A stretch of DNA of 37,950 nt from Desulfobacterales bacterium (GTDB lineage Bacteria > Desulfobacterota > Desulfobacteria > Desulfobacterales > RPRI01): assembly GCA_020052975.1 (NCBI GenBank), contig JAGVOC010000148.1, positions 1 through 37,950 on the forward strand, in the 5' to 3' direction. The notes under the pieces are model-generated. The model was not told the DNA's origin. It saw nothing but the letters and a program-made list of their open reading frames with translations, and made no database searches. Both the position numbers and the translations under genes were made by a program. The number at the start of each line of letters is the position of its first letter. Within the stretch, counting starts at the first letter, position 1. Positions 17,785 to 26,462 of this stretch are shown here, in pieces.

Positions 17785-18402
17785 ATGATAGGATATCTGG
17801 AGGGGAAGCTGTTAAAAAAAGAGAGCGAGCGAATACTTCTGCTTGCAAATCATATTGGATATGAAATCATGCTTCCGCACATAGTTATGGAGACATTGAG
17901 TACAAAATCGATTGGGGATGAAGTCTCCTTTTATGTGTATTTCCATCAGTCAGAAAGGCAGCCAAAACCTGTATTGATAGGTTTTAATCTTGAAATCGAA
18001 AAGGAATTCTTTCAGAATTTCATTTCCGTAGAAGATATTGGCCCTATGAAAGCTGTAAAGGCCCTGAATATTCCTGTCCGCGACATTGCCATTGCAATCG
18101 AGTCGAAGGATGTCGCCAGTCTGATGCAGCTGAAAGGTATCGGAAGCAGGACGGCGCATAAAATCATAGCCACGCTTGAGGGCAAGATGGATAAATTCGC
18201 CCTTATCAGGAAAACCGAGCATAAACAAGTGCCTGCAATTAAAGACCTGGTGCAGCAGGTGATTGAAGTGCTTGTAACCCAGCTCGGTTACAAACCGTTC
18301 GATGCCAGGAAACTGGTTGCTGAAGCAATGGACCGAAACAGCGCTATTTCAACACCCGAAGAGCTGTTTGAAGAAGTCTATCGTGGAGAGAATGCCTTAT
18401 GA
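17785..18402 (+). CDS. ruvA: Holliday junction branch migration protein RuvA
   Basis: The protein has 205 residues from the ATG at 17785, preceded by GGAGAAG. The open frame continues upstream to 17662, but that part is repeat A2, not Ruv[20 protein letters not shown] begins the OB-fold domain I. Helix-hairpin-helix DNA contacts are at [14 protein letters not shown] and [19 protein letters not shown] (domain II). Domain III (about 150-205) binds RuvB. RuvA tetramers clamp the junction. The end overlaps ruvB by four bases (ATGA). Sequence outside the motifs looks somewhat diverged from E. coli, but the domain order is intact. Confidence 0.94.
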   Translation: MIGYLEGKLLKKESERILLLANHIGYEIMLPHIVMETLSTKSIGDEVSFYVYFHQSERQPKPVLIGFNLEIEKEFFQNFISVEDIGPMKAVKALNIPVRDIAIAIESKDVASLMQLKGIGSRTAHKIIATLEGKMDKFALIRKTEHKQVPAIKDLVQQVIEVLVTQLGYKPFDARKLVAEAMDRNSAISTPEELFEEVYRGENAL

Positions 18403-19439
18403 CCGATGATATCCTGACATATACCTCAGGGAAAAATGAAATACTTTCAGGTTCGTGCATGCCCATTGACGAGGAGTCTGAAATACTCTCTTTGCGCCCG
18501 GAATCCATATCCGATTATATTGGCCAGAGCGAGGTGGTTGAAACTCTTAAAATAGCAATTGAAGCTGCAAAGTTACGCAGCGAGCCAATAGATCATGTAC
18601 TTTTTCACGGGCCCCCGGGCCTAGGCAAAACCACTCTTGCACATATTATTGCCAACGAAACCGGCGCCAGTCTGACTGTTACTTCCGGACCGGCGCTGGA
18701 AAAAGGAGGAGATCTTATCGGAATCCTCACTCACCTGGAGGAAGGGGATATCCTGTTTATAGATGAGATTCACCGGACTCCCAAGGTGGTTGAAGAGTTT
18801 CTTTATCCTGCTATGGAGGATTTTGCCATTGATTTCGTGTTTGACAAGGGCGTTAATGCCAGAAGCCACAGGTACCGTCTTAAGCGATTTGTCCTTATCG
18901 GAGCCACTACGAGGGTTGGACTGCTGTCCGCACCCCTAAGAGACCGTTTTGGTATTTTCAGGACCCTTGATTTTTACAGTGAACCGGAGCTGGTTGAAAT
19001 TGCAAGAAGGTCTGCCCAGTTGCTGAAAATCGAAGTCGGAGAAGATGGTGCTGCCGAGCTGTCAGAGCGTTCGCGGGGGACTCCAAGAATCGTTAACAGG
19101 CTTTTAAAGCGCGTGAGAGATTATGCACAGGTAAGGGGAGACGGTGTAATAAATAAAAAGACGGTACAGGAAGCTCTTGCTCTTGAAGGGGTTGACAATA
19201 AAGGTCTTACAAATCTTGACCGCCGGTATATCAAAACAATAATAGATTTTTATAAGGGGGGGCCTGTTGGCATAGAGGCTATCGCAGCAACGCTCCAGGA
19301 GGAATCAGATACCCTTGTGGATGTTGTGGAACCATTTCTCCTGAAAATAGGCTTTATTGTAAGAACCTCTTCAGGCAGAAAGGCCTCTGAAGAAGCATAC
19401 CGGCATCTTGGATATCATGTCAGAGATGGAAAACGATAG
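18399..19439 (+). CDS. ruvB: Holliday junction DNA helicase RuvB
   Basis: This 346-residue AAA+ motor has Walker [10 protein letters not shown] (residues 71-79), Walker B LFIDEIHR (119-126), a sensor 1 / arginine-finger segment [18 protein letters not shown] (around 175-192), and a C-terminal winged helix (about 270-340). It drives branch migration as two hexamers on RuvA. The start overlaps ruvA, so the two subunits are coupled. Confidence 0.97.
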   Translation: MTDDILTYTSGKNEILSGSCMPIDEESEILSLRPESISDYIGQSEVVETLKIAIEAAKLRSEPIDHVLFHGPPGLGKTTLAHIIANETGASLTVTSGPALEKGGDLIGILTHLEEGDILFIDEIHRTPKVVEEFLYPAMEDFAIDFVFDKGVNARSHRYRLKRFVLIGATTRVGLLSAPLRDRFGIFRTLDFYSEPELVEIARRSAQLLKIEVGEDGAAELSERSRGTPRIVNRLLKRVRDYAQVRGDGVINKKTVQEALALEGVDNKGLTNLDRRYIKTIIDFYKGGPVGIEAIAATLQEESDTLVDVVEPFLLKIGFIVRTSSGRKASEEAYRHLGYHVRDGKR

Positions 19440-19463
19440 CCGTCAATAATAAACGGTCTCAAA

Positions 19464-19703
19464 GTTGATGAACTCATAAAAACTCTATTTTCTCACAAAG
19501 TCACAAAGAGCGCCAAGAAAATATCATTTAATATTAATAGGTTAACTTTGTGATCTTTGCGGCTTTATATGAGAAGACAGAAGTCGGAATACAGAATAAA
19601 AACAATGCCATGGTTATTCTGGCTCCTGTATTCTCATGCTTCGTTGTGTCCGCCCCGAACATGAAGGTTAGTGTGAGATCTTGGTTTTTTACGAATGTAT
19701 CAA
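19464..19703 (+). repeat. Family B TIR repeat, copy 2, with a nested insertion
   Basis: Left part 19464-19567 matches 212-314 closely (ACTCTATTTTCTCACAAAG, TTAACTTTGTGATCTTTGCG). The right end (GTGTGAGATCTTGGTTTTTT) resumes at 19673. About 105 bp between them are absent from copy 1 and contain ACAGAAGTCGGAATACAGAA and an inverted partner (TTATTCTGGCTCCTGTATTC). This looks like a word-type repeat that has grown or inserted inside the element. Confidence 0.75.
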
Positions 19704-19743
19704 AGTTGGTTTAAAACAGCTTTTTTAAGTTGAAGGAAGGCCA

Positions 19744-20544
19744 GTGGGATATTTTTCGGGAAAACTTGAGAAGGCAGTAAACTTTGCGGCATCCCTGCTG
19801 AAATCAAAAAGAAAATACCATACGCTTATACTGCTGGGAGATGATGGAAAGATTAAGCATATAAGAATATTAAGAGGGATGATAATTACTCTGTTATTGG
19901 TCCAGATTGTGGTACTGTGTTCAGGCGCTTATTTCTTTTCTTCAGGCATGAGGTTTGTGGAAGATAAGAGGGTCATGGAGAATGCGCTGATTATTTCACA
20001 AAAGAATTATCTGAAGATAAGGGATGAAAAAGATATGCTGATGGCGCGTCTGGTTCTTGCAGAATCTCTGGTCAATAAGGAGACAGGCAGTGCCCGGGTC
20101 TTAAAACCGGAAGAGACATCAGCAAATGCTTCTGTTACTCAAATACCCAGGACTCCGGTAAATAGTGGCAGGGTTTCAATTGATAATATTAATGTTTTTC
20201 ATGAACCAAATGCAAACAGGCTGAAAATAGAGTTTGACATAAAAAGCAACCGCAATTCAAGGCAGGTATCGGGATATTCTTTTGTTGTATTGAAGGAAAA
20301 TGACATTGATGAGGCAGGATGGCTGCCTGTCCCGTTTGTTTCCCTTGTTTCAAAAAGACCAACAGCAATTAATAAAGGACGATATTTTTCCACTTCAAAA
20401 TTTACTACAGTAAAATTGACAACAAATATCAGATCTGTTCCGCTACGATTCAAACTGGCCACTGTTTTTGTATATTCCGTTTCTGGCGAATTGCTTTTGG
20501 AAAAAGACTTTCCTGTTTTTCTTCGTTTTATAAAGGAGATATAA
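19744..20544 (+). CDS. Single-pass membrane protein paired with bactofilin
   Basis: This 266-residue protein starts at a GTG after GAAGGAAGG. Residues 1-40 are basic and cytoplasmic (LLKSKRKYHTLILLGDDGK). A single membrane helix is at about 43-68 (RGMIITLLLVQIVVLCSGAYFF). A short helical region follows to about 115, then a mostly beta periplasmic domain (about 140-266). The N-terminal style resembles membrane-anchored proteins next to bactofilins, several of which carry an M23 peptidase, but no HxxxD or HxH zinc motif is present here. The stop overlaps the bactofilin ATG by one base (TAATG). It is likely the membrane partner or recruiter of the bactofilin; function otherwise unknown. Confidence 0.75.
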   Translation: MGYFSGKLEKAVNFAASLLKSKRKYHTLILLGDDGKIKHIRILRGMIITLLLVQIVVLCSGAYFFSSGMRFVEDKRVMENALIISQKNYLKIRDEKDMLMARLVLAESLVNKETGSARVLKPEETSANASVTQIPRTPVNSGRVSIDNINVFHEPNANRLKIEFDIKSNRNSRQVSGYSFVVLKENDIDEAGWLPVPFVSLVSKRPTAINKGRYFSTSKFTTVKLTTNIRSVPLRFKLATVFVYSVSGELLLEKDFPVFLRFIKEI

Positions 20545-20888
20545 TGGTTAGCAAGAAGTCAGACATATCAATTATTGACGCAGGACTGAAAATAAAAGGA
20601 GTTTTTTCTTATAAGGGGAGGCTCATTGTAAATGGCATGGTTGAAGGGTCTATAACCGGAGAAAATCTTGTAATCGCTGAAGGCGGTGTTGTTATTGCAA
20701 GTGTTAATGTACATTCCGTGTCTGTTGGGGGAAAATTTGAAGGTGAATTAACCGCTTTAAATGAGGTCGTAATACTGCCGACAGGAATTTGTTCAGGAAA
20801 GTTTTTATGTAAAAGCCTTGTTGTTGAGGCAGGGGGACTGATAAACGGTGACGTTAAATGTGCCAGACGGGATACAGGCGCCTGTTGA
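20544..20888 (+). CDS. Bactofilin (polymer-forming cytoskeletal protein)
   Basis: This 114-residue protein consists almost entirely of the DUF583 right-handed beta-helix. Regular strand repeats are visible, such as ISIIDAGLKIKGVFSYKGRL, NGMVEGSITGENLVIAEGG, VHSVSVGGKFEGEL and LCKSLVVEAGGLINGDVKC. Bactofilins polymerise without nucleotide on the inner membrane and position wall-modifying enzymes. It is translationally coupled to the membrane protein upstream. Its stop codon TGA (20886-20888) lies inside the first bases of the repeat that follows. Confidence 0.93.
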   Translation: MVSKKSDISIIDAGLKIKGVFSYKGRLIVNGMVEGSITGENLVIAEGGVVIASVNVHSVSVGGKFEGELTALNEVVILPTGICSGKFLCKSLVVEAGGLINGDVKCARRDTGAC

Positions 20889-20974
20889 TGGACTCGTAAA
20901 AAATCAATTTTTCACGTTTTTCTTTGTGTCCTCCGTGATCTTTGTGTGAGAACGACTTTTTACGAAGCCGTCAA
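20884..20974. repeat. Short TIR element between convergent bactofilin and CYTH genes
   Basis: GTTGATGGACTCGTAAAAAA at the left and GACTTTTTACGAAGCCGTCA at the right are the shared ends. The 50-bp interior (TTTCTTTGTGTCCTCCGTG, ATCTTTGTGTGAG) is of the family B type but shortened. It fills the gap between two convergent genes exactly: the left end includes the bactofilin stop, and the right end stops 3 bp before the CYTH stop. It may act as a bidirectional terminator. Confidence 0.75.
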
Positions 20975-20977
20975 TAT

Positions 20978-21583
20978 TCAGCCTGCTTTAATAGCTTGAA
21001 AATAATTTGAAAAATCGGCCCCAACATTTTTAAAATTTTCAAATGTCATATCGGAAAAGGAAAAATCGAGGCTTTTTTTTAATATATCAAACAGTTCAAG
21101 ATAATTTAGAAGAATTCTTTCTTTCCAGTCAAGGCCAATCAAAGAGGCGTATTCTATGATTTCTTCCTTGTTGCCTTCTATTTCAAGAAAATCTCCATAA
21201 GGTGTTTTATCTATACAAAAATATGTGCTTCCCAATACAAGTGTTTCACGCCATTTTTCATATATTTGTTCTTTGATAAAACCCAGAGATTCTAATATTC
21301 TGACAGCAGTAGCGAAATCGCTGACTTCAACTTCCAGTTCTCTTAATATCTTAAAACGGCTGTCTTTATCAGGGGGCGGGGATTTGAAGGTAAGAGTCGT
21401 TTTTGAGTCTTTGCGAAGCCTGAGCAATGATTTGTTTTTAAAAAGATTTTTATCTTTATCTTCGAATATGATGTTGGTTTCAAAAATATTGCCGCCGGAA
21501 AGAGCTCCAAGGGATAAGATCTTTTCGCGCAGTCTGACAGGATCGGTGATAAAAAATTTTACTTCGGTTTCAATATGTTCCAT
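20978..21583 (-). CDS. CYTH domain protein (class IV adenylate cyclase-like)
   Basis: This 201-residue protein has the CYTH triphosphate tunnel fold. The signature ExExK is ETEVKF at residues 5-10. Further conserved charged positions are in LLRLRKDSKTTLTFKSP (about 54-70), LREL EVEV (about 83-91) and DFLEIEGNKEEI (about 132-143). Relatives include class IV adenylate cyclase CyaB and thiamine triphosphatase; which reaction it performs cannot be told from sequence. It converges on the bactofilin gene. The start codon lies only 17 bp from the family C MITE, which therefore forms its whole upstream region. Confidence 0.9.
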   Translation of the reverse strand: MEHIETEVKFFITDPVRLREKILSLGALSGGNIFETNIIFEDKDKNLFKNKSLLRLRKDSKTTLTFKSPPPDKDSRFKILRELEVEVSDFATAVRILESLGFIKEQIYEKWRETLVLGSTYFCIDKTPYGDFLEIEGNKEEIIEYASLIGLDWKERILLNYLELFDILKKSLDFSFSDMTFENFKNVGADFSNYFQAIKAG

Positions 21584-21599
21584 CTTGTCTGTTATTACC

Positions 21600-21780
21600 T
21601 AGTTTCCATCCGGAAATGGCCCTTTTGTGCGATCTGGGCGTCAATCTGCGGGATTTCTTGTGCGACATACATCACGTATGTCTCCGCGCAATCCCTTGAT
21701 TTCCTTGAGCTTGCCCAAAATTGCCTATTTCCGAATTGGAAACTTGCATGTGTCCAAATTTTGTTTCCGGATGGACACTA
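21600..21780. mobile_element. MITE-like element, family C, short copy
   Basis: This 181-bp element has 17-bp terminal inverted repeats, TAGTTTCCATCCGGAAA and TTTCCGGATGGACACTA, identical at both ends to the copy at 11043-11303. The hairpin at 21664-21682 has arms GACATAC and GTATGTC around ATCAC; the other copy has GGCATAC/GTATGCC, so both arms changed together. A TA target-site duplication merged with the TIR ends is possible but cannot be proven. No gene is inside. Confidence 0.8.
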
Positions 21781-21891
21781 CCTATTATATTATTATATTG
21801 TTTTCAGGGTTAATTCTATGATAGCAATAACAGAACAGGAAATACAACAGGATATTTTTGTTAATAAACCTTGAAAAAATATTAATTTCTC

Positions 21892-21920
21892 TTGACACAG
21901 GCGTCTATTTTATTTAAAAA
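21892..21920 (+). promoter_or_regulatory. Predicted sigma70-type promoter of rplM-rpsI
   Basis: TTGACA at 21892-21897, a 17-base spacer, then TAAAAA at 21915-21920. The -35 is perfect and the -10 is only a 4/6 match. It lies 33 bp before the rplM start, so the leader is short. Confidence 0.55.
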
Positions 21921-21952
21921 ACTCTGATTCATAAAATACAGGAGTTGCAGCT

Positions 21953-22387
21953 GTGAAAAAATATACAATTAGTGCAAAAAAAATTGATATAAAAGAAAAA
22001 TGGGTAATTGTCGATGCAAATGGAGCCGTCCTTGGAAGGCTTGCATCCGATGTGGCTTCCCGGCTGAGGGGTAAAAATAATCCTTTGTTTACACCTCATG
22101 TAGATACAGGGGAAAGCGTTATTGTAATTAATGCGGATAAGATTTCCCTTACCGGCAATAAGCTTGAGCAGAAACGCTATTACAGGCACAGTGGCTATAC
22201 AGGCGGACTGAAAGAGATTACCGCCAAAAAACTTCTTGAGACAAAACCGGAAGATGTTATCCGGTTTGCTGTCAAGGGGATGTTGCCAAAGAATAAGCTT
22301 GGGACAAAGCTGTATAAAAAGCTGAAAGTTTATGCCGGTGGAAAGCATCCTCATGAAGCCCAGAACCCCGAGGCCATAAAGATTTAA
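21953..22387 (+). CDS. rplM: Large ribosomal subunit protein uL13
   Basis: This 144-residue L13 has a GTG start after AGGAG. The family hallmarks are [20 protein letters not shown] (residues 17-36), [14 protein letters not shown] (about 82-95) and [19 protein letters not shown] (about 104-122), ending with [13 protein letters not shown]. It is paired with rpsI as in nearly all bacteria. Confidence 0.97.
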   Translation: MKKYTISAKKIDIKEKWVIVDANGAVLGRLASDVASRLRGKNNPLFTPHVDTGESVIVINADKISLTGNKLEQKRYYRHSGYTGGLKEITAKKLLETKPEDVIRFAVKGMLPKNKLGTKLYKKLKVYAGGKHPHEAQNPEAIKI

Positions 22388-22427
22388 TATTATAATTTTG
22401 ATAAATTCATGATTACCGAGGAATTAA

Positions 22428-22823
22428 ATGGATAAACAGAACTTGTTTTACGCTACTGGAAGACGGAAAAGCGCTATTGCCAGAGCCTGGCTAAAACCGG
22501 GAACCGGTCAAGTTGTCATTAATGAACAGCCTGTAGAAAAATACTTCAAGGTCGAATCCTCAAGAGTTGATTTAATAAAGCCCTTTGCAATTACCAATAC
22601 GCTCGGCACATTTGATGTTAAAGTCCGCGTAATTGGCGGAGGAATTACCGGGCAGGCAGGTGCTGTAAGGCTTGGAATTACAAGAGCACTTCTTTTAGCT
22701 AATCCTGACTTTAGACAAGTCCTGAAAAAAGCCGGTTTTGTAAGACGCGACCCGAGATCCAAGGAAAGAAAGAAATACGGTCAGCGGGGCGCAAGAGCAA
22801 GATACCAGTTCTCAAAGCGATAA
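22428..22823 (+). CDS. rpsI: Small ribosomal subunit protein uS9
   Basis: This 131-residue S9 begins with YATGRRKSAIARAWLKPGTG (residues 8-27) and ends in the basic tail KKYGQRGARARYQFSKR, whose final arginine contacts P-site tRNA. It lies 40 bp after rplM and is followed by a strong terminator. Confidence 0.97.
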   Translation: MDKQNLFYATGRRKSAIARAWLKPGTGQVVINEQPVEKYFKVESSRVDLIKPFAITNTLGTFDVKVRVIGGGITGQAGAVRLGITRALLLANPDFRQVLKKAGFVRRDPRSKERKKYGQRGARARYQFSKR

Positions 22824-22837
22824 AATTAATTATTTAC

Positions 22838-22890
22838 ACATATATAATAAAAGGGAAAAGCTTTTTGCTTTTCCCTTTTATTATATATGT
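22838..22890. terminator. Perfect 24-bp-stem bidirectional terminator
   Basis: Arms 22838-22861 and 22867-22890 are perfectly complementary over 24 bp, with core AAAAGGGAAAAGC / GCTTTTCCCTTTT and loop TTTTT. A/T-rich flanks inside the stem give U-runs on either strand. It lies 14 bp after the rpsI stop and abuts the stop of the convergent gene, so it serves both. Confidence 0.9.
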
Positions 22891-23910
22891 TCAGCCGGTT
22901 TCTGATCCCTGATTTTCATATGCCTGCCTTGCCTCCTGGTGCAGAAGATTTTCGCTATTGATATTTCTGGGGGAAAAGTGGAAAATTATAAATTGTTTTG
23001 CCTTTGCTTTAGCCGCAATATACCCGGCCTGCCTCGCTGTAAGGTGAAATTTTTTTTCAGCAAGGGCTCTGTCCTTATCAAGAAAGCTCGCCTCAATATA
23101 AAGGTGATCTGATTCATTGGCAAATTCAATGATTTTATCCAGATTTGATTTGCTGCAGGCAGCATCCACAATGTAGGTAATTTTCTGTCCTGGTGTAATA
23201 ATTGCGATTTTATCAGCAAGTTCTCCGAGAATGAATTTATCAGTAAATGTTTTACCGCTTCCCGAACGTACCTCAAATTCCGAATCAGGATCTTGCCGGT
23301 TGAACAGTGCCTCCTTAAATTTTCTCAACCACGGGCCGATTTCAAGCCCTAAAGATGCTATATTATCCTTTAATATATTAACATGAAAACGTTCTTTCAT
23401 CGAAAAACCCAGGCAGGGTATTCCGTGGTCAAGAATTATGGCTGAAACTGTGAGGCCGGATTCTTCGTGCAGTAAGCCGTTGAAAGGAATTGTTATTGTT
23501 TCAGGGTCGGGAAAAAACCTGTTAGTGCATCTGTATGTCCTTGTTACAAGTTCGTTTGTATTTGTTTCTGTTGCATAAAGGACCAGATGCTGGCTGTAAT
23601 TTTCAACAAGATTCCACGAATATCCTGCAAGCTTGCCTTCGATATTTTTTAAAAACCCTTCCGGCCCGTACAGGTAAAGATTCTTGTTGCGCCCGAGAAA
23701 AAGTCGAAGCAACCTGTCAAAACCGGAAAAATGGTCCATGTGAGTATGTGAAATAAAAACATGACTTATTTTCAGGATGTCCCTTGGAGAAAGGGAATAG
23801 ATATCACCAAGATCGAATAAGACCGCTCTTTTTTCAAAGAGGAAGGGTATAAATAAGCCCGGGTCATCGAAAGGGCCGTTTACTGTCCTTGGATGGAAGA
23901 ATGGGCGCAT
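22891..23910 (-). CDS. RNase Z-like metallo-beta-lactamase fold protein
   Basis: From the ATG at 23910 (MRPFFHPRTVNGPFDDPGLF) it has 339 residues. A TTG 39 bases earlier in the same frame is a weaker choice because it overlaps the upstream gene. The zinc motif HTHMDH (residues 55-60) is followed by further candidate ligands in LDHGIPCLGFSM and in ISHVFISHTH-proximal strands. The layout resembles tRNase Z (ElaC) relatives, but the protein is longer and without a clear exosite, so tRNA 3' processing is only possible. The ATG overlaps the stop of the preceding gene by one base (TAATG), so the two are translated together. Confidence 0.82.
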   Translation of the reverse strand: MRPFFHPRTVNGPFDDPGLFIPFLFEKRAVLFDLGDIYSLSPRDILKISHVFISHTHMDHFSGFDRLLRLFLGRNKNLYLYGPEGFLKNIEGKLAGYSWNLVENYSQHLVLYATETNTNELVTRTYRCTNRFFPDPETITIPFNGLLHEESGLTVSAIILDHGIPCLGFSMKERFHVNILKDNIASLGLEIGPWLRKFKEALFNRQDPDSEFEVRSGSGKTFTDKFILGELADKIAIITPGQKITYIVDAACSKSNLDKIIEFANESDHLYIEASFLDKDRALAEKKFHLTARQAGYIAAKAKAKQFIIFHFSPRNINSENLLHQEARQAYENQGSETG

Positions 23911-24332
23911 TATGCCGGCAAAAATTTCATAACCTGTCTGTTGATACAAACGTATATGTCTTCATCAGATCCGAAAATCTCAATAATATCTTTATGTTTT
24001 ATCAGTTGTTCAATCACAAATGCAGTAACATACAAAGATACAACATTGGGTTGAGATACGAGATTCCTGAAAGGAGCTATGGTATAATCGATATCAAAAT
24101 CTTCGGAGCGGCTTAATTTTTCAAGGCATTTTCGAATCTGTTCTTCCGTACCGTTCTTGTTGGTTGTTTCGATGAGACTGTTTTCGATGAGTTTCATCGC
24201 TATGGAGTTTGAAAGAGGTTCCAGACAATCTTTTATGCCGTGTATTGCCTGTCTTCGTGCATATTCTTTTGATGATTCTATTTTTGACAAAATACTTGCT
24301 TCTCTGGTACTTGGCCGAAAGACCTTAGCCAT
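23910..24332 (-). CDS. Unrecognised 140-residue protein coupled to the RNase Z-like gene
   Basis: The ATG at 24332 is preceded by AAGGCGG. The protein is mixed charge, soluble and probably helical in the first half (SKIESSKEYARRQAIHGIKD), with a mixed region at 75-140 (SEDFDIDYTIAPFRNLVSQP). I know no domain that fits. Its stop overlaps the next start in TAATG, which argues for a real gene and a shared job with the metallo-beta-lactamase fold protein. Its coding style matches its neighbours. It could be an adaptor or subunit; this is inference from position only. Confidence 0.7.
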   Translation of the reverse strand: MAKVFRPSTREASILSKIESSKEYARRQAIHGIKDCLEPLSNSIAMKLIENSLIETTNKNGTEEQIRKCLEKLSRSEDFDIDYTIAPFRNLVSQPNVVSLYVTAFVIEQLIKHKDIIEIFGSDEDIYVCINRQVMKFLPA

Positions 24333-24460
24333 TATATTCCGCCTTTTTTATTTGTATTGGGTTTAACATATCATTGTTGTTAATAAATTCAAATAAACTT
24401 AAAATTGAGATCAGGATTTATTTCATTGAATATTATGAACATTTAAAAAGCCATATTGTA

Positions 24461-24587
24461 AGCGGCAAAGAAGAAAGCTCATTATGCAAGGCGCGCGAAT
24501 CTTGAGGAATGAAGCGTACAGAGAAGTACGCTGCAATAACGAAAGATGAAGCGCAACACAGCAGAATGACTTTTTACAAAGCCGCTT
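24461..24587 (-). repeat. Family A TIR repeat, copy 3 (inverted)
   Basis: Reverse orientation, from AGCGGCAAAGAAGAAAGCTC to GACTTTTTACAAAGCCGCT. The hairpin at 24513-24532 has arms AGCGTAC and GTACGCT with loop AGAGAA. It lies between the unknown gene and recJ. The remaining bases of this 294-bp gap (24333-24460, 24588-24626) are AT-rich with nothing recognisable. Confidence 0.85.
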
Positions 24588-24626
24588 AGTATAATAATTA
24601 CTGACTAATTGAATTGCAAGGAAAAT

Positions 24627-26342
24627 CTAAACATCTTCAATAATGATCTGAATGGTCTTATTGCCGTTCCAGCGGTTCCATCTTAATCGAAAGACCATTG
24701 TTTCAAAGAAATTTTTTTCTGATAAATACGGGTCGATATTAAAGTGTATGGCATTGAGAATCTTTTCTTCCTTACAAATTGTCTGGCTTAATGCCATTTT
24801 CCTGTGATTTCCTCCCACAAATTCAGAAGATAAAACCTTGATATTACGCGCAAGAAAAAGAGGTTCAGGATTGCCTGTCCCGAAAGGTTTTAAGGATTCA
24901 AGCTCATCGGTGAATTCGACATTTATATCATCAAATCTAATCTCGCAATCGATGTCCGTTAAAGGCAATGAATCTTCCATCCTTGCCTTTGCTGTTACTG
25001 TTTTTTCGAATTTCTCCCGGAATAATTCAATGTTTTGAATCTTTATCTTAATGCCGGCTGCCATGGAATGACCGCCAAAGGTATCAAGCAGATCAGAACA
25101 TGCCATGAGTCCTTCATATAGATTAAATCCGGGAACACTTCTGGCAGAGCCTTTAGCAAAACCATCTTTTTGTGCGAAAAGGACAACCGGCCGGTTGAAT
25201 TTTTCAACCATCCTGGAAGCAACGATACCAAGAATTCCTTCATGCCAGCTATGGTGGGACAGGACAATAGACCGATTTTGAAGGATCTCAGGGTTATTGT
25301 TTATATGTTCCATAATGTATTCATAAATCTTTTTTTCTATATTTTGCCTGCTTGTATTCATCAGGTTCATTCGCCGGGCAATACGGCCTGCAGTATCAGA
25401 GTCCTCAGTTAACAAGAGTTCAACAGCATCCTTCGCATGATCTACCCTTCCAAGTGCATTTATCCTGGGAGCAAGCCTGAAGGCAATGTCTTCTGAATCT
25501 ATCGGGTACTTGTTCGAGCCGCCCGCCTTTATTAAAGCGCTGATTCCGATTCTGTTGCCCGAATTTATAAGGTCAAGGCCTGTTTTTGCAAAAATTCTGT
25601 TTTCCCCGACAAGAGGCACCATGTCGGCCACTGTTCCAAGGGCAATCAGGTCGCAAAGATTTTTAAGGTTAGGCTCCGGATGGCTATCCCAGAAATTCAT
25701 GTCCCGGAGATGTTTCCTCAGAGACATAATGAGATAAAAAGCAACGCCTACTCCGGCGAGGTGCTCAAGACCCGAATTGCAGTCAGCTCTCTTGGGGCTT
25801 ACTAATGCTATTGCTTCGGGAAGTTTTTCAGGGACTATATGATGGTCTGTTATTACGATATCTATACCGGCATTGCTGGCTGCTTTCACAGCGTCATGGC
25901 TGCTTGAGCCGCAATCAACGGTTATAATCAGGTTTATTTTGTCCGGTATGGCGATTTCAAAAATATGGTTTTCCTGGAGGCCGTATCCTTCCTTTGTTCT
26001 GTGGGGAATGTAATATGAGACATCCGCGCCGGTATGCCTGAAAAATTCCATAAGAATAGCGGTTGATGTTACCCCGTCCACATCGTAATCGCCGAAAATG
26101 AGTATTTTTTCATGGTTTATGATAGCATTATAAATTCTTTTTACAGCTATCTCCATGTCTTTTATTGAAAAAGGGTGCCTGATGTTGTCGAGTGAAATAT
26201 TAAGAAAATCGTAGATATCTTTTGTGGAAACAAGGCCGCGGTTAAACAGTATTGATGCAAAAAAAATGCTGCAATTTATTGTTTTACAAATGTTTTCAAC
26301 AATCTTTGAATCAGGTTTGGGAATGTGCCAATTTCTTTTCAT
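24627..26342 (-). CDS. recJ: Single-stranded-DNA-specific exonuclease RecJ
   Basis: This 571-residue DHH/DHHA1 nuclease has the motifs in order: FGDYDVDGVTST (residues 83-94, motif I), VDCGSSS (about 142-148), TDHHIVPE (165-172, DHH), GVGVAFYL (about 201), RINALGRVDHA (about 286) and the DHHA1 block with FGGHSMAAGIKI (about 424-435). It degrades single-stranded DNA 5' to 3' in recombination and mismatch repair. The length matches E. coli RecJ (577). No convincing ribosome binding site precedes the ATG (TATGTTTTTTA), so translation may be weak or leaderless. Confidence 0.96.
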   Translation of the reverse strand: MKRNWHIPKPDSKIVENICKTINCSIFFASILFNRGLVSTKDIYDFLNISLDNIRHPFSIKDMEIAVKRIYNAIINHEKILIFGDYDVDGVTSTAILMEFFRHTGADVSYYIPHRTKEGYGLQENHIFEIAIPDKINLIITVDCGSSSHDAVKAASNAGIDIVITDHHIVPEKLPEAIALVSPKRADCNSGLEHLAGVGVAFYLIMSLRKHLRDMNFWDSHPEPNLKNLCDLIALGTVADMVPLVGENRIFAKTGLDLINSGNRIGISALIKAGGSNKYPIDSEDIAFRLAPRINALGRVDHAKDAVELLLTEDSDTAGRIARRMNLMNTSRQNIEKKIYEYIMEHINNNPEILQNRSIVLSHHSWHEGILGIVASRMVEKFNRPVVLFAQKDGFAKGSARSVPGFNLYEGLMACSDLLDTFGGHSMAAGIKIKIQNIELFREKFEKTVTAKARMEDSLPLTDIDCEIRFDDINVEFTDELESLKPFGTGNPEPLFLARNIKVLSSEFVGGNHRKMALSQTICKEEKILNAIHFNIDPYLSEKNFFETMVFRLRWNRWNGNKTIQIIIEDV

Positions 26343-26398
26343 TAAAAAACATATACTCTATTATTTAAACTCGGACAATATGAAATATTAAAATATTA

Positions 26399-26462
26399 GG
26401 ATCATCTCCAAAAGAGTTGGTGATCCAGGATTCAAGGGGTCAAGGGTTCGAGGATTCAAGTG
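26399..26462 (+). repeat. REP-like unit with word block, inverted partner at 31602-31671
   Basis: GGATCATCTCCAAAAGAG + TTGGTGATCC (26399-26426) is followed by AGGATTCAAGGGGTCAAGG and a CGAGGATTCAAGTG tail. The reverse complement of the whole ~64-bp unit occurs at 31602-31671. The 28-bp part is itself a weak hairpin (GGATCA...TGATCC). The rest of the gap to 26601 includes GTAGCTTGCTGCGGGG (a relative of the ruvC-ruvA palindromes) and AT-rich sequence with nothing else visible. Confidence 0.75.
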
